A stretch of DNA of 18,718 bases from Candidatus Magasanikiibacteriota bacterium (GTDB taxonomy: Bacteria > Patescibacteriota > Patescibacteriia > Magasanikbacterales > GWA2-37-8). The translations under genes were made by a program, and so were the position numbers. The notes under the pieces are model-generated. The model was not told where the DNA came from, did no database searches, and worked only from the letters and a program-made list of their open reading frames with translations. Each line of letters starts with the position of its first letter. The stretch's first letter is position 1. Location: assembly GCA_903853785.1 (NCBI GenBank), contig CAINUM010000070.1, positions 1 to 18,718 on the forward strand, in the 5' to 3' direction. This document shows positions 16,601 through 18,718 of the stretch, piece by piece.

Positions 16601-18386
16601 AGGGTATGATACTTCAAGATATTCCTCATTTACTGTTGGTAGTGATGGTGGTTTAACAATATTTTCTACTTCTGCTACTACTACAATATCTACTGGCTTG
16701 GTGGTCAATACTAATAGTTTGGTAGTAAATAAGGATACTGGGTATGTTGGTGTTAACACCACCAGCCCAACCAATGACTTTACTGTAAGTGGTAATGGAT
16801 ATTTTGCTCTTAAGCGAGAAGGTTTTGAAAGAAGCACAATTCCACCATCTGGTTATACTGCATCTGGTTATAATACTACGTGGCGGACGACATCGACCAA
16901 TCCGTATGCTGGTAGTGTTTCATTACAAACTCCAATTGGTGCTGACTTAACTTCTTCTACTTTGACGGTAACTTCTTTCTTTAGCGTATCTACCACAATT
17001 AGTTTTTGGTGGAGAGTATCTTCTGAACCAACTTTTGATTATTTTGGATTTTGTATTGATAAACCGACATGTAATGTAACGGGCGCAGTTTACGATTTAC
17101 GTATTTCAAGTACTACTAGTTGGGCACAGGTAACATCGACTGTTTCGTCAGGTTTACATACCTTTAAATGGCAATATGGAAAAGATTCATCTGCGGCGGT
17201 AGGATCCGATGCTGGTTTTCTAGATGAAGTATATATTGGTGAAGGAGGAAAAGTTGTGCTTGAAAATTCACTCAGAGTAAATGGAAATATCCTAGTTAAT
17301 ACTACTACGGCAGGAAATGCCGGTTATAAAATTTTTGTAGATAGTGGATCTAGTAGTGGCGCCGGTATTGGTGTCAACGGCTACATTAAAGCCAGCGGGT
17401 TTATCACCGGTACCACCACATTAGATTTAGCAGAAACATATCCGTTTGATTCAGCGTGTACTGTTAGTAGTACTTGTCCAGAATCTGGTGACTTAGTTTG
17501 TTCTGACAAAAACCTTTCATCAGGTGTAAAAAAATGTAGCGCCAATTCAAATGAAACTATGATGGGTGTAGTGTCAGACAATCCTGGTTTCTTGTTGGGG
17601 GGATCTGAGTTTGGAGATTCGCAAGCGACAAATACGGCAAAGATTGCTTTGTCGGGTCGTGTTCCAGTAAAAGTAAATATATCATCTGGGACAATTAAAA
17701 TAGGTGACGAGTTGGTTTTGGGAGATGTTGATGGGGCTGTCAAAAAAAGCAGAGAACCCGGTCAGGTGATTGGTGTCGCTTTAGAAAATTTTGGTGATGA
17801 AAGTGTTGTATATCCTCAATCGGGAAAAGTTTTGGTATTTGTAAATCCACATTGGTCTATCGGTAGTTTGGAAGAAAAAGATATTCCTATGGAATTACCA
17901 GATTTTTCACCAACATCAACTTTGACGGTTTTAGATAAATTTAGCATTGCAATAGAAAACTCGTTACAAAAATTGGGATTGGTAATTAAAAATGGTGTTG
18001 CAAAATTAAAAGAAATTATTGTGGAAAAATTATTTGTCACCCAACTTTGTGTTGGAGATACTTGTATTGGAGAACAACAGCTGAAAGATATGTTGGATAA
18101 AAATCAGATAGTTCAAATGGAACAATCTGGTTCGAGCGGTGCTTCCATAACAAATAGCAGTCCGCAAATTTCACCTCCAGTTGTAATAAATGAATCTACG
18201 TCATCTTTTTCTTCGACAGAAATTATTGGTAGTACGGAAGTCTCAAATCCTCCCCCTGCTGTTGTAGATAGCGTAGTCACACCACCACCAGTAGTAGATG
18301 TGGTTGTTCCTATTTCAGAGCCACCACCATTGGTCGAAGCCATTGTTCCAATACCAGATTCACCACCTGTTGAACCTGTTAATTAA
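10623..18386 (+). CDS. Giant modular secreted surface protein (tail-fibre-like repeats, LVIVD propeller, C-terminal chaperone-like domain)
   Basis: This is a 2587-residue exported protein, probably an adhesin or surface fibre. The signal peptide ends at ASA (27). Residues 30-150 form a domain starting INYQGKLTNN and ending with PRKRFAAVPAAF, common at the N-terminus of such proteins. Many G-[IV]-G-T-[ST]-x-P turns and five YGQYF modules (Y or its equivalent at nt 12060, 12342, 13368, 13650, 15567) follow. Two jelly-roll domains (about 668-855, starting ITNGTFESW; and 2065-2210, with ISFWWRVSSEPTFDYF) look carbohydrate-binding. Seven LVIVD units (1251-1544) form a propeller. Three 72-residue repeats lie at 1711-2040. 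Residues 2263-2415 resemble the peptidase G2/intramolecular chaperone domain of phage tail spikes. A helical segment (2433-2500) and a proline-rich tail with three PPP motifs end the protein. There is no sortase motif or C-terminal membrane helix, so anchoring is unexplained. No Shine-Dalgarno is seen; coupling to the HTH gene is likely. Confidence 0.85.
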   Translation: MGCWQTKLIILLSTFFICLISFDSASASFNPMINYQGKLTNNSDSPVANGTYNLKIRLCADSACSSVLWTEDRVNADKVQVTNGLFSILLGEVSTSSLSSINFNQNIYLELQVGGTGTPSFETLLPRKRFAAVPAAFEAANLGGLSSSAYAKLSTNETVSGAWNFNNLLNITANSISPILTVLQTGVGPGMYVGNGTATTSIRGNATSTFPYGATFATSGGNVGIGVANPTAMLDVAGTTNSKLFNSYLFSLGQVGAWTNAADAYTPRNFFNLGADWHGSAVFSENVYIVNDTLKIANSHSTISGSVLKIPGNGKTNQGAFVFYTAPPAAVVADAAYAGAQRFMIGSDGKISIGTGTAPAHDLSFDNTIARVIGIDSSSSSTIGRSLSITAGATTGGGTNIAGGDLIVKSGAGTGTGTSNILFQTATTLTSGATLQSLSTKATILGNGYFGIGTSSPSYLLSVAGDINTTGTIRINGADYGQYFISTAGLLGQVWQSDGSGAGIWTNTSSLGIMPGASPGQVMRYGPTGWEGSYDLSFNGSGYIGIGTSSASYKLDVMGDINSTGVLRLNGNNYSQYFIDSSGTSGSLWQSAGSGAGHWVTTSSLGLGGSSLPSGSLNQILTYGGSGWVSTSSLYLSGVSTFVSTSTFNSSIISDTGLFISNVANGTTGSGTDLITNGTFESWTSGVPTNWVTTTFAGNGTMVQTTTAHTGSYAMYFTGDVNAMDLISAESDAISVTPAASYQIKLWQRNLGDNVSGGTVIALNGSVALATQVYNFASSTWDSWAGPGTIFGAPNPAIYLVAGTPSITFREETATLSAPANGSLHLVALVVPFGNGSLIYGIIDDVSLTAVGGGTAGTSTAFNFNATNFSATSTTDTLFSVRSNNTEKFNLSAAGNLSLVGNVDVAGTYKINGADVGQYFINSAGTSGQIWKSNGAGSGSWVSTSSLGITPSGSSGQVMRYGAVGWEGSYDLSFNGSGYVGIGTSSASYKLDVMGDINTTGTIRMNGNDYGQFFISSAGTSGQVWQSDGSGAGAWANTSTLGFGNISGTGSAGQLSYFTNSSTLSSTSSLSWDSVNGRLGVGISPTQKFHVFNSTGNFTVYAQNQYAGTSVDEFNNAQAANYGEYVATTNGYIVGQAGYAAGGNRSYGGMFRAIVNKASATNIGVAGYALNGSAGGVQIGGYFGLQNSSPSFTSAALIADNGSQTSSIFIARDNGSNVFTVLDGGNIGIGTSTPSQKLDVWGGNILQTSYGNPTLKGSVATTDALGVYISGKYAYVADRASGLRIIDISNPSMPTIVGSVTTSVSEIAQDVYVSGKYAYLADGNLGLSVIDISIPSSPKIVGTVATNAYGVSVSGNYAYVGALTSGMRVIDISNPLLPVIVTTVSTTGASNISIFGNYAYVAAGSSGVRIVDISNPSSPVLIGTISSSTDAQGTYVSGKFAYVSDNASGLRIVDISNPASPVLVSTAAIGYSVGSFISGKYAYSVGASVSGMKVVDISSSTAPFLVGTIATTDAQGIFVSGKYAYVADRTGGFKIFDINGTDVPALNAGNISTNALTISENVDIGNNLSIRNALNVGMGGIFSNGAVAITVSTTISTSTLFSVGTTTPNIFSVKGNGYIGMGTSTPAYKLDVYGDVNLTGALRINGNDYGQYFITTAGTSGQVWQSDGSGAGAWVNTSTLGIMPSGSLGQIMSYGIAGWESNSNILFYQSNVGIGTSTPAAKLHVVSTTEQFRLAYDSSKYVSFTVDSNNGLTISPANSGTTTIANGLVVNTNSLAVDKATGYVGVGTTTPSVRFDVVGGTVSTLAKFSGTEASGAGVSLTVQNNDVSTASYALYQMFAGDANHGGIFFGSRAANNAYGIANGITFRSMAGQDIGLTAAAAFGALSGPSILIQGSTGNVGIGTTTPAAKLQIVKTSEQLRLSYDSADYSSFTVGTDGGLTIFSTNSATTTIANGLVVNTNSLVVNKATGNVGVGLTNPIAKFQVVTTTEQFRIGYDTSRYSSFTVGSDGGLTIFSTSATTTISTGLVVNTNSLVVNKDTGYVGVNTTSPTNDFTVSGNGYFALKREGFERSTIPPSGYTASGYNTTWRTTSTNPYAGSVSLQTPIGADLTSSTLTVTSFFSVSTTISFWWRVSSEPTFDYFGFCIDKPTCNVTGAVYDLRISSTTSWAQVTSTVSSGLHTFKWQYGKDSSAAVGSDAGFLDEVYIGEGGKVVLENSLRVNGNILVNTTTAGNAGYKIFVDSGSSSGAGIGVNGYIKASGFITGTTTLDLAETYPFDSACTVSSTCPESGDLVCSDKNLSSGVKKCSANSNETMMGVVSDNPGFLLGGSEFGDSQATNTAKIALSGRVPVKVNISSGTIKIGDELVLGDVDGAVKKSREPGQVIGVALENFGDESVVYPQSGKVLVFVNPHWSIGSLEEKDIPMELPDFSPTSTLTVLDKFSIAIENSLQKLGLVIKNGVAKLKEIIVEKLFVTQLCVGDTCIGEQQLKDMLDKNQIVQMEQSGSSGASITNSSPQISPPVVINESTSSFSSTEIIGSTEVSNPPPAVVDSVVTPPPVVDVVVPISEPPPLVEAIVPIPDSPPVEPVN
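12210..12308 (+). repeat. 33-codon repeat, copy 1
   Basis: This stretch encodes WEGSYDLSFNGSGY-I-GIG and on to DVMGDIN. It is repeated at 13518-13616 with a single amino-acid change (I to V) but 12 silent codon differences. Confidence 0.9.
12624..13187 (+). other. Domain: first carbohydrate-binding-like beta-sandwich
   Basis: Residues about 668-855 of the giant protein begin DLITNGTFESWTSGVPTNW, the usual opening of CBM4/9-type or similar jelly-rolls, and end with GIIDDVSL, the typical closing strand. Ligand binding is inferred from the fold family only. Confidence 0.6.
13518..13616 (+). repeat. 33-codon repeat, copy 2
   Basis: Second copy of the 12210-12308 repeat, with V in place of I. 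The YGQYF module 34 codons downstream is also shared, so the duplicated unit is longer than this core. Confidence 0.9.
14373..15254 (+). repeat. Seven LVIVD repeats (predicted seven-bladed beta-propeller)
   Basis: Seven units of about 40 residues share the pattern SG-[KN]-[YF]-AY-x-n-SG-[LM]-[RK]-[IV]-[IV]-DIS-NP-x-x-P-x-[LI]-[VI]-G. They correspond to the LVIVD family, expected to fold as a propeller. Unit 2 reads LGLSVIDISIP, unit 6 has DISSSTAP and unit 7 ends DINGTDVPALN, so the last units are more degenerate. Seven units would close one complete propeller. Confidence 0.85.
15753..15968 (+). repeat. 72-residue repeat, unit 1
   Basis: Starts NVGIGTSTPAAKLHVV, continues TTEQFRLAYDSSKY and ends GLVVNTNSLAVDKATG. 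It is separated from unit 2 by a 115-residue insertion (15969-16313). Confidence 0.85.
16314..16529 (+). repeat. 72-residue repeat, unit 2
   Basis: Starts NVGIGTTTPAAKLQIV and carries KTSEQLRLSYDSADYSSF and GLVVNTNSLVVNKATG. It is directly joined to unit 3. Confidence 0.85.
16530..16742 (+). repeat. 72-residue repeat, unit 3 (71 residues)
   Basis: Starts NVGVGLTNPIAKFQVV, with TTEQFRIGYDTSRYSSF and NTNSLVVNKDTG. It is one residue shorter than units 1 and 2. Confidence 0.85.
16815..17250 (+). other. Domain: second jelly-roll beta-sandwich
   Basis: Residues about 2065-2210 show the ISFWWRVSSEPTFDYFGF pattern, a HTFKWQYGKDSS strand and the closing DAGFLDEVYIGE. This jelly-roll type is frequent in secreted bacterial proteins. 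Two cysteines (FCIDKPTC) could form a local disulfide. Confidence 0.7.
17409..17865 (+). other. Domain: tail-spike chaperone-like (peptidase G2-like) region
   Basis: Residues about 2263-2415 begin TLDLAETYPF and contain GDLVCSD, MMGVVSDNPGFLLGG, ALSGRVPVKVN, GDELVLGD, PGQVIGVALE and VLVFVNPHW. This order matches the C-terminal domain seen in phage tail-spike and CPR surface proteins. Four cysteines near the start are unusual. Whether it cleaves itself cannot be decided from the sequence. Confidence 0.6.
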
Positions 18387-18391
18387 ACAAT

Positions 18392-18718
18392 ATGAATATT
18401 TTACGTAATAAAAAAAATAACTATATTGTTTTGAAGATAAGTCGGCGTACAATTTTTATAGTTTTGGCTATAATCGTATTTTTTATAGTTTCATTTTTTC
18501 TTTATACTTTTGTTCACAAACAAGAAAAATTAAAAGAAATTGCTTTAGCAAACAAAATTGCTCAACAAGGGGAAAAGAATGATGTGTATTGGAGAAAGCT
18601 GGGAGATGAAAAATTTGTTAAAATGAGAAAGATGGTAGATACTAAAAAGGAAATATCTGGTGAAGACGGAAAAATATTTCAAGATGATATTGGAAATGCT
18701 CTGAGTTATTTTAAAAAG
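18392..18718 (+). CDS. Single-pass membrane protein (3' end outside window)
   Basis: An open frame of 109 codons starts 5 bases after the giant gene stop and runs off the window. It begins with a basic segment (MNILRNKKNNYIVLKISRR), has one strong hydrophobic helix (about 20-41: TIFIVLAIIVFFIVSFFLYT), and continues with a charged, helical, Lys/Glu-rich region. The positive-inside rule predicts N-in and C-out. I do not recognise a family. The close spacing suggests co-transcription with the giant gene, and the outward region could help anchor or assemble it, but that is speculation. The start has no Shine-Dalgarno sequence. The helix and the absence of stops over 327 bases make it a convincing gene. 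Confidence 0.7.
   Translation, partial: MNILRNKKNNYIVLKISRRTIFIVLAIIVFFIVSFFLYTFVHKQEKLKEIALANKIAQQGEKNDVYWRKLGDEKFVKMRKMVDTKKEISGEDGKIFQDDIGNALSYFKK

Noticed and set aside
17381..17743. 120-codon open frame on the minus strand
   Set aside because: It is a shadow opposite the C-terminal domain of the giant gene, with no recognisable domain.
10623..18386. Prophage tail-fibre gene
   Set aside because: The repeats and C-terminus are phage-like, but the protein has a signal peptide and no other phage genes, integrase or attachment sites are visible nearby.
10623..18386. Sortase anchoring of the giant protein
   Set aside because: No LPxTG-like motif, C-terminal hydrophobic helix or basic tail is present; the C-terminus is a proline-rich soluble tail.

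Overview
This AT-rich window looks like a chromosomal segment of an uncultivated Candidate Phyla Radiation (Patescibacteria) bacterium, probably on the Parcubacteria side. That placement is inferred from the style of the proteins: a PEGA membrane protein of a type common in these genomes, a divergent MurA, a bacterial Era and bL9, many short secreted beta-rich proteins, and a 2587-residue surface protein built from phage-tail-fibre-like repeats. All eleven stop codons visible here are TAA (9) or TAG (2). No conserved gene carries an in-frame TGA, so the genetic code looks standard.

Bases 1-6294 hold housekeeping genes. A partial PEGA protein gene (minus strand) diverges from murA. The murA reading frame overlaps an S41 (C-terminal processing) protease gene. 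A strong bidirectional terminator separates the protease from era (minus strand). Era diverges from rplI (bL9), which has its own terminator and is followed by pyrG (CTP synthase). These genes serve peptidoglycan precursor synthesis, envelope proteolysis, ribosome maturation and nucleotide supply.

Bases 6300-10128 hold a cluster of exported proteins. Two paralogous secreted beta-sandwich proteins (219 and 256 aa) flank a membrane-anchored protein (327 aa) resembling the DUF916-type WxL-interacting proteins of Gram-positive bacteria. A cysteine-repeat protein with a C-terminal membrane segment (414 aa) follows. The layout recalls WxL cell-surface loci, but the diagnostic W-x-L residues are absent. 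The cluster ends in a strong terminator.

Bases 10141-18718 hold a second surface locus. It has an extended -10 promoter, a leader with inverted repeats, a small helix-turn-helix protein anchored by a single membrane helix, and, three bases later, the giant secreted protein. The giant protein carries an N-terminal domain of the INYQGKL type, many G-[IV]-G-T-[ST]-x-P and YGQYF repeat modules, two carbohydrate-binding-like beta-sandwiches, a seven-unit LVIVD propeller, a C-terminal domain like the self-cleaving chaperone of phage tail spikes, and a proline-rich tail. A partial single-pass membrane protein gene follows. The most interesting unexplained units are the WxL-like cassette without WxL motifs, and the membrane-tethered regulator with its palindromic leader next to the giant adhesin-like gene.

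No gap exceeds 300 bases. I saw no tRNA, rRNA, CRISPR array or insertion sequence.
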